Part shown: positions 48,960 to 63,110 of the stretch, piece by piece
Layout: the number at the start of each line of letters is the position of its first letter
How positions within the stretch are numbered: position 1 is the first letter of the stretch
Source of the DNA: Oehlia diaphana
Taxonomy: Eukaryota > Glomeromycota > Glomeromycetes > Glomerales > Glomeraceae
Direction: 5' to 3'
Length of the DNA: 64,000 bases
Assembly: GCA_003833135.1 (NCBI GenBank)
Contig: QZLH01000187.1
Coordinates: 52,015 to 116,014, forward strand
Notes under the pieces: generated by a model
What the model saw: the letters and a program-made list of their open reading frames with translations, nothing else
The model's database searches: none
Told to the model about the DNA's origin: nothing
Program-made: the position numbers and the translations under genes

Positions 48960-51900
48960 TTATCTAGTTGATTTCGAGGTTTTGGACCTGCCAATACCCA
49001 CAGGTATTACACCACCAAAACTTCTACTTTTAGAAGGTCTATTAGAAGTGCTATTAGTTCCATTGGAAAGAACAGGTAAAGTTACTAATGGTGTATTACC
49101 ATTGGGAATACTATTTGATGGTGGTGGAGTATTAATTTTTGTTATTTTGTCTTCGACCATTTTAACCAATAAATCAGAATATTTTTCTAATAAATTTTGT
49201 GTATTATCTTCAGATAATTGTTCTTGTTGTTTTTCTGATTCTGAAGGACGTGGTGACAACGTATTTGAGTCATTACTTAAATTATTAGTATTATTGATTG
49301 GAGGCGAATATTGAACTCCATGTGTCGTTAATGCTGTCGTATAAGAAACGTTTGATTCTACATCACCTTCATCATCATGATCAATATTATTACTGTTAAT
49401 TGACTCAACAATTTCTGGTACTTCAGGTTGTTGCTTATTATCCTCTATACCAATACATTTTTGAATATCTTCCATCATTCCTTTCAAACTTTCAGAAAGT
49501 AATTTGGTGATACTTTCATTCTTTTTATTAGATGACGCTTTATTGTATGTTATAAGTACTTTCTCTAACAAATCAGTCAACATTATCACATCCTTCATTA
49601 TACCATCTTCATTATCTGATGTCAGTGTATTACTTGTACTATGACGAGTAATTGCTTCTATTAATAAAAACGAAGTTTTTAGTTCTATTATTCTAAAAAA
49701 CAATAAATTGAGCGGAAATAAAAATATTATTATTACCATCAGTATCAGAATCATTATCGGCAACTTTATCATCAACAGTGATGCCGAGACCATAACCTTT
49801 TTCAATGATTTTTTTGGATCCATCTTCGATAATTAAACTTTCACTTTCATCTTGTTCCACTTGTTCTACTTGTTCTACTTGTTCCACTTTATCATGTTTA
49901 GCAAGTGTCGAGGAAGTCGGTAAAGTCTTTTTATCAGTGTTATTATCAGTAATAATAGGTGATGATGATTGCTGTTGCTCGTCTTCAACGTTAGCTTCCC
50001 GTTCTTTACTAATTATTTCATTAGCTTTTCCCTGTAAAATTTCTAAAGCTTTTTCAATTTTATCTTCATTTTCTCCATTAAAATCATCATTCCCATCAGG
50101 ATTTCCCATTATTTTAGTTAATGCTTCCACTAAACTATTTCTTCCACCATTCGCAGTTATATGACTCCCGGAATAAAATTTCGCTGTAAAACTTTGACGT
50201 TTTTTTGACATTGCATCACTTGCTTTCTGATCATAATTTTCTTCAGAATTTTGATCATGCATATTCTCACCGAAACAACTTTGTACAGGAGTTTGTAAAT
50301 ATATTTCCAACTTCTTGGCATTATCTTCTCCACTATCTACATCCTCCTCCTCTTCATTTTCTTCTTGTTCCCCTTCATAGCTAATTTCGATTTCGATGTC
50401 TTTATCACTTCCTGAAGGCGATTTTGCTCTATCGTCTAATTCAACAACTTTAATACTTCCAACAAAACTACCTCTACGGCGATTTTTACTAGAAGAATTA
50501 CCTTCGTCATCGACAGTTTCATCAAATTCCTCTTCTCCTTGCGACTCAATATAAATTGTTTCGGTATCTTCATTATCATCATTCGACGAATTTTCCCCTG
50601 CATTCGGCGAAGAAATATCATCTTCATCATCATCATCACCAAAATCGTCTTCAATCGTAGGCCGAGGTCGATTAGATGATAAAGGCGGTGATAGAGTTAA
50701 TGATTCATCCATATCAGAAAATGAACTAAATTCATTATCATTCGTATCATTTGAATTGACTCTCAACATAGACTTAGTTGAATCTTGGCGTAATTTACTT
50801 CGTGACTTGACTTTAGGAATTGATTTACCAGGTATAGCGGGTAATTTCTTTTCAAAATTAATTGGACTACGAACAGGAAATCCATTATCTGACTTGATGT
50901 TTGCAGTCATGTTTTCTGCCGAATCTTTAGGTTTCTCTCTCTCTTCCTCTTTATCTTTAGAGCTCTTCTTTTTAGCCCAACTTAGTAATTTCCATGACTC
51001 TCTTTTTGCATGATTTGGTGATGATGGACTATTTGGTGGTGTAGATATTACATCGGCTATAGAAACTACAGGTCGGGACGGTGGTGAAGAAGATGAAGAA
51101 GGTTGGGGTAAACGACTATTTGAAAACTCGGATGATCTAGGGGATGTCGGAGAAAATTCTGATACAGGTCTTGGAGAAGGTGTAACTTGTGAAGATTTAA
51201 ATTGTTCTGTGTTATCATTAGAAAATGATGCGGGTCTTCTTGGCTTTTTCAAAGATTCCTCGGATTGAAGATTTGCGGGTGTAAGAGATCCGAGAGATTT
51301 TTTTGCTTTTAAAGGTGCTCTTCGTACTGTAAATTCTGGTTCTTGACCATCACTCGCTTGAAGATCCATCATAAGTGATTGTGGTTTCTGAGCTGGCATA
51401 GTCATTCTTGGTTGAGATGATGGTGGAGTTTGTATTGGTGAGAGGTGAGGTGAGATTTTTTCCATCGATTGACCTACTCCACTTCTATCCAAGAATTTTT
51501 GTCTCATTTTAGTTACCAATTCATCAGAAATTTTCCATACAAAAATACATCCATCTGCCGATGTTGATATTACACGTTCACAATCTGGTGTAAATTTAAC
51601 TCCTGTAATTAATTCTGAATGTCCCAACACTTTACCCAATATATTACCATTTGAAAAATCAAAGAGTCTAATACTCTTGTCAGAGCCACCAGTAACTGCA
51701 TGTACACCTCCAGGGTCCAAAGAAATCTTAACAAGGCTTCCTTCTTGAGCGTTGACTTCTTCGGGTGTATCAGATTTATAAGAACGAACATTCTTTCCTG
51801 TATCAATATGAAACACATTTAATCGACGTTCGCCAGATACAGTAGAAATATATTTGTTTGTTATATCAATATCCATGTCAAACACTGTAGATCTTCCTGA

Positions 51901-54900
51901 TATATTATGATACGTCACAAACCCGCCATTCTAATAAAAAAATAACAATTTTTTTTAATAAATATTTGATATTGGATTGCATAAAGCAATTTTTTTTCGT
52001 TATTAATCATACATTTTGCCGGCTTCTGAATATAATACTTTTATCGGCACCGCAACTAATCAATCTTCCGCCATCATTAGTAAACTTTATGGCGGTTATT
52101 GAAGAAGAATGATCATCCAATGTTTGTATTAATCGGAAATTATTATTAATATCAAAAACGTGCAATATTCTGTCTCGACTCGCGGTGGCAATTAAATACG
52201 GCGAATCTAATAAAAAATAATTGTTACTACAATATTATGTGGTAAATTTATTTCTCTTTTGTTTTCACTTACCAGGTAAACATCCATTGGTAAATTCAAT
52301 AGTTAAAATTTCTGCATCGTGTGCTTCTTGATAAGTTATTTCTTTAAAGGTGTCAAGGTCATGCACTCTAAAAATCATGAAAATCATTTTAAGTGATACT
52401 ATAAAGAAATATATATTCACAAAAATTTAATTTTAAATACCTTAAATTTCCTCCTCGATCTCCGGATGCCATGAATTTACCATCTGGACTAATTCTCAAA
52501 GTACGAATTCCAGCCTCAACTGGCGCAACAGAATTTCCCGTATTATTATCCGATGATTCTAAAATATTTAATTATTAAAACAAATGTATAAAAGTACAAA
52601 TAATAATTCTTATATAAAAAAGGTTAATATAATACCATTCTCGTCATTTTTAGCGGCAACAACAGCACCAGATTTGTAAGTTCCGTCGGGATCAACATAA
52701 ACGATCTTAATACATTCTTTGCTATAAATATTCCTTTTAATATTACTAGATCCAGGTTCATTTCCACCGGCAGAAATCGGATTATTATCGAAATTCCAAA
52801 ATCTAATTGTGCTATCAGCAGAGTACGTTACGAACGTATTTTCAGGAAATGAAGTAGTAGTAGCTGTGGAATTGCGACTTGGAATCATCTGAAGAAATGA
52901 CAAAGAATTTGTTCAATTACTATCTTTAAAAATAATGCATGTATCGGCGGCATACATTATATACATTTGCGTAAAATTATAAAATACCGATAAATTATTT
53001 ATGAAGAAATTCTTACCTCTACACCCCATATTGTGTCACAATGGTAAAGAAAACTTCGATATTTTCCTATCTTCTTTATGTCTTTGATATCCCATATGAA
53101 AAAACTATGATCGCTATATATACATGAGAGTTTACCGGTTTCGGCGTCCAACTTAACTGAAACTGTATCAGGATATATTTCATTTGGATCACCAGAACCA
53201 TTATATGTGGTTCCAGTTTGTAAAGTTAAATCAACTCCTAGCGGATGTGGTTTCGGTAAAGTGCCTATATACTTTAACGTTACCGGTTCAAATAATCTGT
53301 GATCAGGTTAAACATAAGTTCTAAAATAAGTTCATATGAAATAGAAATAATTTTTTTTTTTTTCTAATACTTACCTTACAATTCCGTTTGTACATGCACA
53401 CACAATATATTGTTCGCTAACAGCAATCGACAAGGCGCCTTTGACCTACTTTATCAAAAATTTTAATTTACTTAGAATATTGTGCATAAAAAAAAATATA
53501 TATATATTATTACTTTCATCGTAAATTAAATTTTCACAGACCTTCAAATCAACCCATTTATCCATTAACCTGGCCTCCGTAAACATGCATAATAATCCAT
53601 TGGAGGTAACAAAATATGTGTGGTCTGATTTTTGACAACAAACTGCATCAACAAAATTGTTTTCTCTTAAATCTCCCAATATACCAGAACGTCCATCCAA
53701 AACTTGAGCAGAGTTTTGTATGGACTGACCCTAATAAATTTTTTAAAACCAATATTTTCCTAAACAATACAATTATTTTACAAGAGTTTTTTACTACAAG
53801 CTAAAATTACTCACGGCTGGTTTCTTTGGTAGATTACCATTTGGATCAAAATACCAAAATTTCACGTGTCTTAGACCAGCCGTCACGAAAAACGATCCGT
53901 TACGACTGAAAGCCAAAGTGTGAACTTTTGTAGTGATTTTATTACATGCGACTTTTGCGCCCGTTTTCCAATTCCACACATTTAAATATCCATCATGCTA
54001 AAAATATAACACCAAGAAAGTCAATAATTTTATGCATTAAATGTCCTGTTTGTGATTTGATGTGATTTATGTTGTTCAACTTACCTGAAAACCCAATGAT
54101 ACGATATATTTCATATTCGGTGAGAAAAGAAGTGCTAGTACTCCATACTTGTGTCCTTTTAGTTCATTTATAAGAGTTCTTGATTGAACTTCCCATATTA
54201 AGATACGCGGTTGATGGCCGGTCTAAATAATAATAAAAATATGTTAGATTCGTGTAACAATGTAGATCATGCGGTGCAGTGTTCGTCTGACGCATATTAT
54301 TTTAACACGATACAATACCTCACCAACAGCCAAGAAATTACCATCAGGAGAAAATGCCACGCAAGATATTGGTTTTGCTTTATTACTAACAGGGGTTTTC
54401 TTTGAAGAACTACTAGCACTATTTGAACTAGCTACAGAAGGGTCTATTAAACCCAAAGAGCCTAATGGATTTAGGGTAACATCTCCAGCTATCGTATGAC
54501 GATTTGGGAAAGCATTCGACCACGAAGCAGAATTTGCTTGATTTGAAAGGGGTGATGGAGAAGCGGTTGATGATGCATGTAAGAAACCTACTTGCTTATT
54601 TTTTTTATGATTATATAATACCACAACAGAACCAGCTGCATAGGCTACGAGATCTAATGAAGGGGCTGTTGCCATTGAAGTTGGTTTTGATGCTGTTAAC
54701 CCAAGAATTCTTTCTAATTCAATCTATAATGTTAATAATGTTAAAAACATATAATTTGTTAATTTTTATAATCTCTCAAAATAAGATCAGCATAACATTA
54801 ATAAAATATTTATCACAAAAAAGTAATTTTTTAATTTTATTATGTTTGATCTATAAATAATTATAGAAATATAACTTAGAATATTATTAAGATACTAACA

Positions 54901-54998
54901 GCAGGAGCAGCATTTTCACCTTTCTTTTTACGTCTCAGACGATTATTTTGAGGATAAGAAGCAACAGTAAGTGGTCTTGAAGATCTCGGGGCAAACAT
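48960..54998 (-). CDS. Large WD40-repeat protein of the MABP1/WDR62 (MAPK-binding protein 1) family
   Basis: Thirteen exons: 54998-54900, 54723-54319, 54222-54085, 53997-53815, 53730-53542, 53445-53375, 53296-53017, 52888-52636, 52558-52441, 52367-52273, 52206-52013, 51930-49737 and 49684-48960 (1647 aa). The N-terminus is [18 protein letters not shown]. About 800 residues of WD40 repeats follow: [43 protein letters not shown] motifs, [14 protein letters not shown] and [20 protein letters not shown]. The last repeats end in [12 protein letters not shown]. The order ERILGLT then a tandem of two propellers fits MABP1/WDR62. These are scaffolds for JNK-type MAPK signalling and mitotic spindles in animals. 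The C-terminal half is disordered: Ser/Pro-rich, then acidic, with a (VEQ)4 repeat. Function in fungi is little known. Confidence 0.88.
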
Positions 54999-56619
54999 AT
55001 TTTATAAAAATTGTACTCAAAGAACTAAATTACACGGTGGTAATAAAAGTTTCAAGAATAGTTTTTTATATATAAAAAAGCTGTTAAAAACTCGGGGTTA
55101 TAGTAAGAGGATAGATTTACTGCTTTTATATTAGTGTTGAGTGATAGAATGACGAAATATTTATTTTCGATTTAAAAAACCAAAAAAGGTTTGTATTAAG
55201 TATGAATTGGTTGTTCTTTCTAGACTTTTATATTAAAGTCCGTATTTTTCTTTTTTTAAAAAAGGGAGTTTCTTTAAAGTTAAATATTATTCGTTATGTA
55301 ATAATATTAATTTCGTTTGGATATATTGGGTTAATTTTAAATTTTTTTCGTTAGCGCGACGCGAAGAATGTGAAACAGAATAGGAAGTTCCAAAGATTTG
55401 AAACAAAGAAAATAGTTCAATTTTACTATAAAAAGCACTCCCAAATAAAAAAGAAATCGAAAAAAGGTAATATAATCTCTCTTTAGAAGTAATGTAATGT
55501 TCAAGGAAGATATATACAAAGAAAAAAATTTTTTTTCCCTTTTTTTTTTTTTTTTTGAGGTGATAAATATATATAGATTAATATCATATATATATATCAA
55601 AGAGAGTGGCGGAAAATTGTGAGAGTTGGGGATTCTTTTTTGGGAAGTAAGATATAGGTAGCTCGATTTCTTTAAATGGGAAGTCTCGCAAAAAAAAAGT
55701 TTCGTTTAGAAAGCAGACAAATTCGGTATATACTATATATATATATATAGTATAAAAAAATCATTAGTTAAGGAGGATCACTTGATTGAACTTGAAGTTA
55801 AATAAGGAAATTAGAGGGGATCAAAAACTTAAATATAGAAGCAGTGTGTGGTGATACAACATCTCGATGATGACAATAGCGATGTTGAGTTTAATTTTAA
55901 TAATGTGATCAAAACAAATAATTTTTATTTCTTTTGTTTGTACCAATTGTCATTAATTCACACTTTAATGAAATATACCAATCAAAATTTATTTATTATT
56001 TTCATGCAAATTATGATTAACCTGACAATGTTCTGTTATAACTTATAATTATCATTTTTCATCATACTTTATATCGTTAAAAAAAATAATGTTGAGAACC
56101 AATCAATAAACTGATTTATCTAATTTATCCAAATGGGCTTAAATGCTGAATCGTAAAATATGACGTTTATTGATTTATATTTTTTTACATCGCAACTAAC
56201 CTCGCGTAACGCTATAATTTACAGATTTGCAGATAATAAACCCGTAAAAGATATATAAATATTTTTAATAACTATGATGAGCTTTTAATTTTTTTTAAAA
56301 TACGGTTAGAACAAGTTATAAGCAGGTTTTTTTAATATTATGCTATGTTCAATGTTACATAATGCAATGTATAACATGATGACTATTGTTCATTGCGTAA
56401 TTATAGATTAGTCTGAAACTTTAGTTCTCCCAAGATTTCATGTTAAATAGATCCTGTTTTGGTTCTTTTGAAGGTTTATACTGGTCGTCTCTTTGCCTTT
56501 ATAGTTAGTGTTGGTTTTACCGTAATATCAAAAATTGTAAAAACTCTCGAATTTTTCTCTTTCAACAGAATACGTATCGAGTCAATATTTTAGCTCTGCA
56601 TTGAGATTTGAGAGGCTTT

Positions 56620-56650
<31 letters not shown>

Positions 56651-57152
56651 CATTCATCGTTAAAAAAGAACCGAAATAGTCAATTATGTTTGAATTTACT
56701 GTGTAATGTTTGAAATTTCATCATTGTTATGATCTTCACTTTGAATATTAATCTGTTTCACAAACCCTGATCATCATAGGAGGAACCATAAACGTCCGGA
56801 TGGTCCATTTTGTTATCTTGTATCAAAATTATAGAATCACATGAAAGCAAGGAAATTGACAAATGTAACCACATAAATACATAAATATAGTTCCTTTTTT
56901 GTGATAGATAAAAAATTATAACTCATGTGACTATTAATTTCTTTTCACGTGACCAAAGTTTTCTTTTTTCAAATTGCATAAATTGTATTCGATTTATATA
57001 AGGATTTAGATATTATATAATCACTCGATGGAAAAAGAGATTATTTGCAAAAGAAAACAATCACTATCACAAATAATTATATTTGCAGGAATAAATGTGT
57101 TTTAATAATTGAAATTTAATTTTAATTAGTAAATCGAAAAACAAATTGACAA
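54999..57152. other. Intergenic, WD40 gene promoter side
   Basis: 2.1 kb with AT microsatellites (about 55732-55752 and 56625-56651), a CACGTGAC motif at 56945 and no supported gene. Several small plus-strand frames (for example 55848-56048) are unconvincing. Confidence 0.4.
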
Positions 57153-57440
57153 TCATATTTGATATTGGAATGCAGTACCAGCAATATCATCAAATTGTGC
57201 AGACACGCAATACCTGAATTTATTTATTAAATCACCATTTTCCCTTTCACTAATTTTATTGGCTATTTTATCGCATTTTTCTTTTATCGTAATATCAGCT
57301 GTGATTGGAATACATTCTCCCGACCCATTCAATCCTGTAGCGGCTTTTTCACAAAAATATAATTTTATTAGATTATTTCTAATTTTAAAACATCGACAAA
57401 CCATATTTTACCTTCTTCAAGAATTTTAGAGGAAATGATT
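57153..57440 (-). pseudogene. Inverted broken copy of a short-chain dehydrogenase gene
   Basis: The minus strand reads ATGLNGSGECIPITADITIK followed by EKCDKIANKISERENG. The intact SDR at 58195-59345 has ELNSLGGPGECIPITADITI at this place. The match begins in the preceding exon end (attcttgaagaag) and runs through the intron into exon 2; after ENGDL it is lost. It is inverted relative to the intact gene 0.8 kb away. Confidence 0.85.
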
Positions 57441-58194
57441 TGATATAATTTTACTAAGTCCTGTACCTTATTACTAATGCTAAAACAACTCGACTTCAAC
57501 TTTCAAGCATATTCTCTTTTGCCAACGCGCTTGTTTTTCTAATTGTAACTTTGGCCTCGTTTGGCATCATTTGATTGTAATACTTTGCTGCAAAGAATAC
57601 AAAAATCCACAAACATCATCAAAATTCGATATCTTATTCAATTTCTCCTTTTCATTTAATTCAATTAAATGAAAAAGAGAACCAAAATAAGTTAGATGTG
57701 CATCCTGATCGTTTATGTAATGATTTATTTTTATAAACAAAATGAATTCGTCAATTTACATCATGTTATCAAATGATGATTTTCTCAAATAAATTGCTTT
57801 TGAAATCGTTCTAAATATGAATCATCTCGGTATCATAACATGAATCGGATATATTAAGAATGCATCCAGCATTTTCTCTTCAAATTTGACTCTTTGCAAT
57901 TACACAGTTTTAGGAAATTTAATGTCGATCCCGAATTTATATACTGTACTTGCCCCTTTCCAATTTCATGCCACCTTCTTTTAGTAATAAAATAGACAGG
58001 TTTAGTATTTGCTTTATCCCTAATTTTAAAAATTTGTGGAATAAACCTTTAAGGCTAGAATTCTCACAATAATTTAACTTCTTTTGCGCTAAACAATAAA
58101 CAACTTGCATCAGAAATATGATGATCTACAAATTTTTTTATATTGATCCGCATCGCATCCGAAATTTTTTTTTCTTCTTTAATGTTTGAAAACA
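57441..58194. other. Intergenic between the SDR pseudogene and the SDR gene
   Basis: 750 bp with a short inverted repeat around 57646-57675 (tttctccttttcatttaatt / aattaaatgaaaaagagaac). No gene. Confidence 0.4.
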
Positions 58195-59345
58195 ATGGGA
58201 GAAAATTTATTAGCACAAAATTTATTTTCACTTAAAGGAAAGGTAGCATTAGTAACGGGAGGAGGCACAGGACTTGGTAAATCGATTTCAAAAGCATTTG
58301 TCAAGAATGGTGCAAAAGTTTATATTGCCTCTAGGAAGCAAAAAAATCTTGAAGAAGGTATAATTTAGTTTATTTTTTAACATTATAAAATAATTTAATA
58401 AAATTTTATTTTTATGAAAAAGCCGCTGCTGAATTGAATAGTTTAGGAGGGCCAGGGGAATGTATCCCAATCACAGCTGATATTACTATAAAAGAAGAAT
58501 GTGAAAAAATAGTCAATAAAATTAGTGAAAAGGAAAATGGCAAATTGGACATTTTAGTAAATAATTCGGGTACGTCATGGCCAACTCCTTTAAAAGAAGT
58601 CCCTGAAAAGGTTTGGGATAAAGTTTATAGATTGAATGTCATAAGTGTATATTATATGACTAATGCGTAAGTAAAATAATAATAATTTTTTAGAGATTGA
58701 TAATTTGAATTTAGTTAAATTTTAATTTGGTTATTAGTTGTCTACCTTTACTTGAGAAAGCAAGTAATGCACCAGAAAATCCTTCCAAAGTTATTATTAT
58801 GGGTAGTATTGCTGGTATAATTGAAGGGGATTTTAGGAGTTTGGATAAAATGAAAATGAATAGAACCACTATGGTATATAATACTTCAAAAGCTGCAGCG
58901 CATTCTCTTGCAAGGAATTTAGCAGTTTATCTCACGTAATATTTTTAGTTTTTTTTCGTTAATTCTTTTGTTATAAAAATTAACCTATCTTTTTTAATTA
59001 GTCCATGTGGTGTGAATGTTAATGTAATAGCCCCAGGAATAATTCCTTCACAATTGAACTTGAGTGTCCTTGATAGAAAACTTGCTATGGAGGAAATTCC
59101 ACAAGGTTATTATTATTACATTAAATTCCATTTGCCTGAAATAAAAAAAAATAAGTTTAACGTGTGGCTAATGATCTTTAGGACGCCTTGGTAATGAAGA
59201 AGATATAGCTGGTGCAGCCTTGTATCTTGCTTCTCGTGCTGGAGCTTGGGTAACTGGTACCACAATTAGAATCGATGGTGGAACTCTTTTATATGGTAAA
59301 GATGTGGGAAGAGAGTATGCTATTGCAAATAAATCTAAATTATAA
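58195..59345 (+). CDS. Short-chain dehydrogenase/reductase (SDR), RhlG/3-oxoacyl-reductase-like
   Basis: Exons 58195-58357, 58423-58666, 58738-58935, 59002-59105 and 59182-59345 give 290 aa. The start is the ATG giving MGENLLAQNLFSLKG; a TTG three codons earlier is ignored. Classical SDR marks are all present: the cofactor loop VTGGGTGLG, GAKVYIASR (Arg after the second strand, suggesting NADP(H)), DILVNNSG, a catalytic Ser in IIMGSIAG, YNTSK (Tyr/Lys), PCGVNVNVIAPG and the closing GAWVTGTTIRIDGG. The enzyme should oxidise or reduce a hydroxyl/keto group; the substrate is unknown. Two broken copies are in this window (57153-57440 inverted and 47383-47860). Confidence 0.94.
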
Positions 59346-61562
59346 TTATACACGTGTCTGTCTTTTTTTCTGAAAATATAGCAATGATACAAAATCGTTT
59401 ATTTTAGAATATATTTTGGGGGTTTAATATAATTCTGTAATTTTTCAAATTTGTATTGACAATTGATATTGTAGTTCAACTTCGATTTATCTATTTATAT
59501 TTTATTTCTTAAATGTGAAAAAAATAAGGGTATTCATTTAAATTATTTGAAATATTAAAATTTTCGTGATAGCAATTAGTTCATTAGATTTATCTTTCGT
59601 ATAATATAAAGATAACATATAAATTGTCATCATATTAAATGTGGCTTTTATTATAAATAAAAATTGAATAAATTAAAATTAAAATTAGCAAATTAAACTT
59701 CTTATTAATTGGTTTAATCTAATCAAAATAGTATTATAAATAATAAAGATAAACATTTTAAGTATTTTAAAAAATATATTTATATTATTTTTTTAAAAAA
59801 ATAATTCATATTAAATTTTCAATATTTAATAAAGTATATTATAAATTTTTTATAAATATTGAAATATTTATATAATTTTTTATAACAATAACTGATGATT
59901 AAATTTACCATAATATTTAACATTTAAATTTTTGAATTTTTTTTTACCCTTACCTTAAATTACTCCAAGCCAACATTACTCTAAAAATAACACATCTAAC
60001 TTAAATCCACTCTTTTTAGTCTTACCTTAACCCTAAACTACTCTAAGGTCAAATATCACTTTAAAACTAATACTACTTTAAGCCAGCCAATATTATTCTA
60101 TCTAATTACATACTTTATGCAAATTCTAAAGATAAATATTTGTGAATTTTTATTCTTCCATAAGGTAGGTTTACATTAAAGGAAAAATAAATGAATTATT
60201 TATTGATTTTATATTTAATATTAAAGAAATAAAAAGAGCAAGCAAACTATGAAAAATACTGATTTAACAATAATCAAAAGATTAATTAAGTATACTATTA
60301 CATTAAATATGTAATTCACATGGTAACTGGAATTTAAAAACTCAAGACTAGTGACAAATCACATTAGCAATAAATAATAATTTTTTAACTTTTTTGTTAA
60401 AATAGTGAAATTCACCATGTATAACAATTGTAATACTAAATGCATAATAAAATTTATTATTTTTTTTTTTTAACTTCTTAGATTTTAATATTGCATTTCA
60501 TTTTTTTCATTTATTTTTTATTTTTTTGATTTGAAAATATTATTAATATTTCCTCTTCTTTTTTTAAAAATAGCTGAACAATTTTGAAAATTAATCCAAT
60601 TCAATTTTATGATTAAAGGTATTTTTTTATTTTCTACTTTTAGTTTCAGTTCTTTTATTTTTTATACTAATTTTTTTTTATCCTTTTTTTTGTATTTGCC
60701 ATTTTGCTTCATTTTTTTTACTCTATCTTTTTTACTTATTACTCTTGTTATTTATCAGCATTTTGATCTTTACTGAGAAAATCGTGATTGCTGACACATG
60801 TCAAATCAGCATAATAAAGAACTTGATATTCATCACATGCTTTATATCAAATATCCAGGGTAAATCAAACAATAATATCATGCTTTCAATACAAAAATTA
60901 TTAAGCAACAGTTTTTTCAAATATTTGACAGACTAAAATATTACAAAAATGAAATATAATGGTAAGAGTAAAATGAAATATATTATTAGTGTATTGTTTA
61001 TTTTTTATTAAAAATTACGAAATATACTTATTTATTCTTTGCAGGTACTATAGGTTTGAAATTAATTTTATCACAAAAAAGTTCTCTTGCAGAACTTGTG
61101 GATATGATATAGATAGGCGAAAATATAGTTAGGATAGATTAGAATGTAAAAAACTTATAAATAGTAATATTAGTGATAGAAACAAAAAGTAAAGAAATAA
61201 CTTGGTGCTAGGACTCATATTTCATTTTTTTTAATACTTTCCATTTTGAAATTATAAAATTTATGTAGCATCAGAAAAAATATCTTATTACTAATAATGC
61301 AAAATGACGAAATTTGAATCACACTTTGAGAATATAAGTTGAATCAAAATGTTTTACTATTCTAATAATTAAAATAAATACTGATCTTAATACAAATCTC
61401 ATACTTCAGACTTACAAAACATGTAAGTTTAATAAAAGCTTATTCAGATTTAGATGCGCTCACATAGTTTGATATTTAAAATCATATATAATCATATTTT
61501 TTCATTTTATTTTTATCTTTACTTCTTCTTTTCAAAACCAATACTTTTATAGTTAAAATAAG
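59346..61562. other. Intergenic, AT-rich
   Basis: 2.2 kb. At 59945-60120 a T/C-rich series of loosely repeated phrases occurs (ttaccttaaattactccaag, ttaccttaaccctaaactac, actttaagccagcc), possibly an old tandem repeat. No gene is supported. Confidence 0.4.
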
Positions 61563-63110
61563 ATGGAATTTTTAGAATTTCTAAACAGATACAAAGAATA
61601 TTTTTCTGAAACAACTCCTGAATAAGTTAACAAAGCCTTTCAAGTTAGCAGTAAGTTAGTTTATTCGTCAAAAATCTGCTATTCTGTCCAGTAACTAACT
61701 TTTCCTTTTTTGATAATTTAATTCATTCAGATAAACAAGGTAAGCCTTTGCATCGTAATGATTGATCAATTTGAACATAACATAAATTAAGTAGTATTAT
61801 ACTATTAATACAATACTTTACAAAGGAAGGAAAGATAACAAAATTGAAAAATTCTGAAGGGATTTAAAGACTGCAAGAATTGTTAATGAGTTCCTTTATC
61901 TGGTTGATAATGAAAAATTCTACATGTTTGTCCGTTCCTGCTATGATATTTTGAAAGACGTTATTTTCAGGAATAATATAAAAGATTGTGAATCACTGGC
62001 ACTTCAGGAACCAGAAAAACTTACTTCAGTTATTACCTGTTACACTTTTTTTCACTTTTAGGAAAATGGTAGTAGTATATCATAAAGCTGGCAAAAATCC
62101 AATTTTTTATAATGGAGAACGTGTCTTATATAGCGAAAGTCTATTAACTTTTAAAGAATATTTGGACAACCCAAATATATGGTATATTGTAGATGGTCAA
62201 TATTTGATGGAATACGATACTAAAACTATTTTTATTTTATCACCCGATAAAGCCACTATAAGGAATTTGATAAATAGGGAGATAAATTAGTACAATATAT
62301 GCCAGATTAGAAGTTCAAGAAGATCGATAAATGTAGAAAAATGCTTTTTAATGATCTCAGTAAGAATAAAGTCATGAACTTATATTTAAAATGGAAAGGA
62401 ATATCTCAATATATCCTGGAATTGGCCAATGATGAAGTTGAATAAAAAAAGCTTGAAAATACAATTAGCAGATGTACTGATGATATAATTAAGTACATTG
62501 GTGAGGGTGACATCTAAGAAGATATAAGCTACAAACTTGTACATATTATTATGAACCTTCTGAAAGATAGAACCAAATATTTCTTATATTTACAGAAAAC
62601 TATGAAGTTTGCATCCTATCATGTAGACGAAATAGTAACTTCAAAGCTTGAAATGAGATTGAGATATAGATTGATTGATGAAATAAATGTAGTCTTTAAA
62701 TTTGGCAAAAGTAATCAAATTATAGGTAGATTATTCAAAGTAGTAGCTCATAAACTATTATAAGATGAAGGTGTTTTTAAAGTTCAATCTTTAGATATAA
62801 ATATGTATAAATCTTACAAGATAAATCTACAGGATAAAACATTTATATTTTTTAATGTCAATAAAATCGAAAATGGCAAGTACTACCAACCGTATGAGGA
62901 AAATTTTCTATTGATAAATGTGATATTTGCTCCAACATCCTTCTTCCAAATGTCTACTACTTTGAATCATAATACTAATATTTTTGGTTTAGAAAAATTT
63001 GACAGTAAATTAACTCATAGTATCGATTTATATTATGTTGTGTCTGATATTTATTCAATCAATTTCAAAAGCAGGCTTTTATTGGAGATGATATTACATA
63101 ATAATTAAGA
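61563..63110 (+). pseudogene. Crinkler (CRN)-like gene, decayed
   Basis: Pieces in order: MEFLEFLNRYKEYFSET near 61563, then YMFVRSCYDILKDVIFRNN and NIKDCESLALQ. The ATP/GTP P-loop segment expected next is missing. Then come PIFYNGERVLY, NPNIWYIVDGQYLMEYDTKT and IFILSPDKATIRNL (61988-62290), and after a frameshift the C-terminal part (62281-63108: KTMKFASYHVDEIV, KVVAHKLL, DEGVFKVQSL, FFQMSTTLNHN, SIDLYYVVSDIYS). In-frame stops are TAG at 62308-62310 and TAA at 62443, 62515 and 62761. The WYIVDG..SP phrase and the C-terminal order resemble CRN-like proteins known to be abundant in Rhizophagus-type fungi; that comparison is from memory of the family. It can no longer be translated. Confidence 0.7.

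Noticed and set aside
49805..50164. 119-codon plus-strand ORF (Ser/Leu/Cys-rich)
   Set aside because: Antisense of the acidic coding exon of the WD40 gene.
54211..54860. Plus-strand ORFs over the second WD40 exon
   Set aside because: Antisense frames; the minus-strand WD40 model closes through 13 exons.
55848..56048. 66-codon plus-strand ORF
   Set aside because: No domain, no splice continuation, composition of intergenic DNA.
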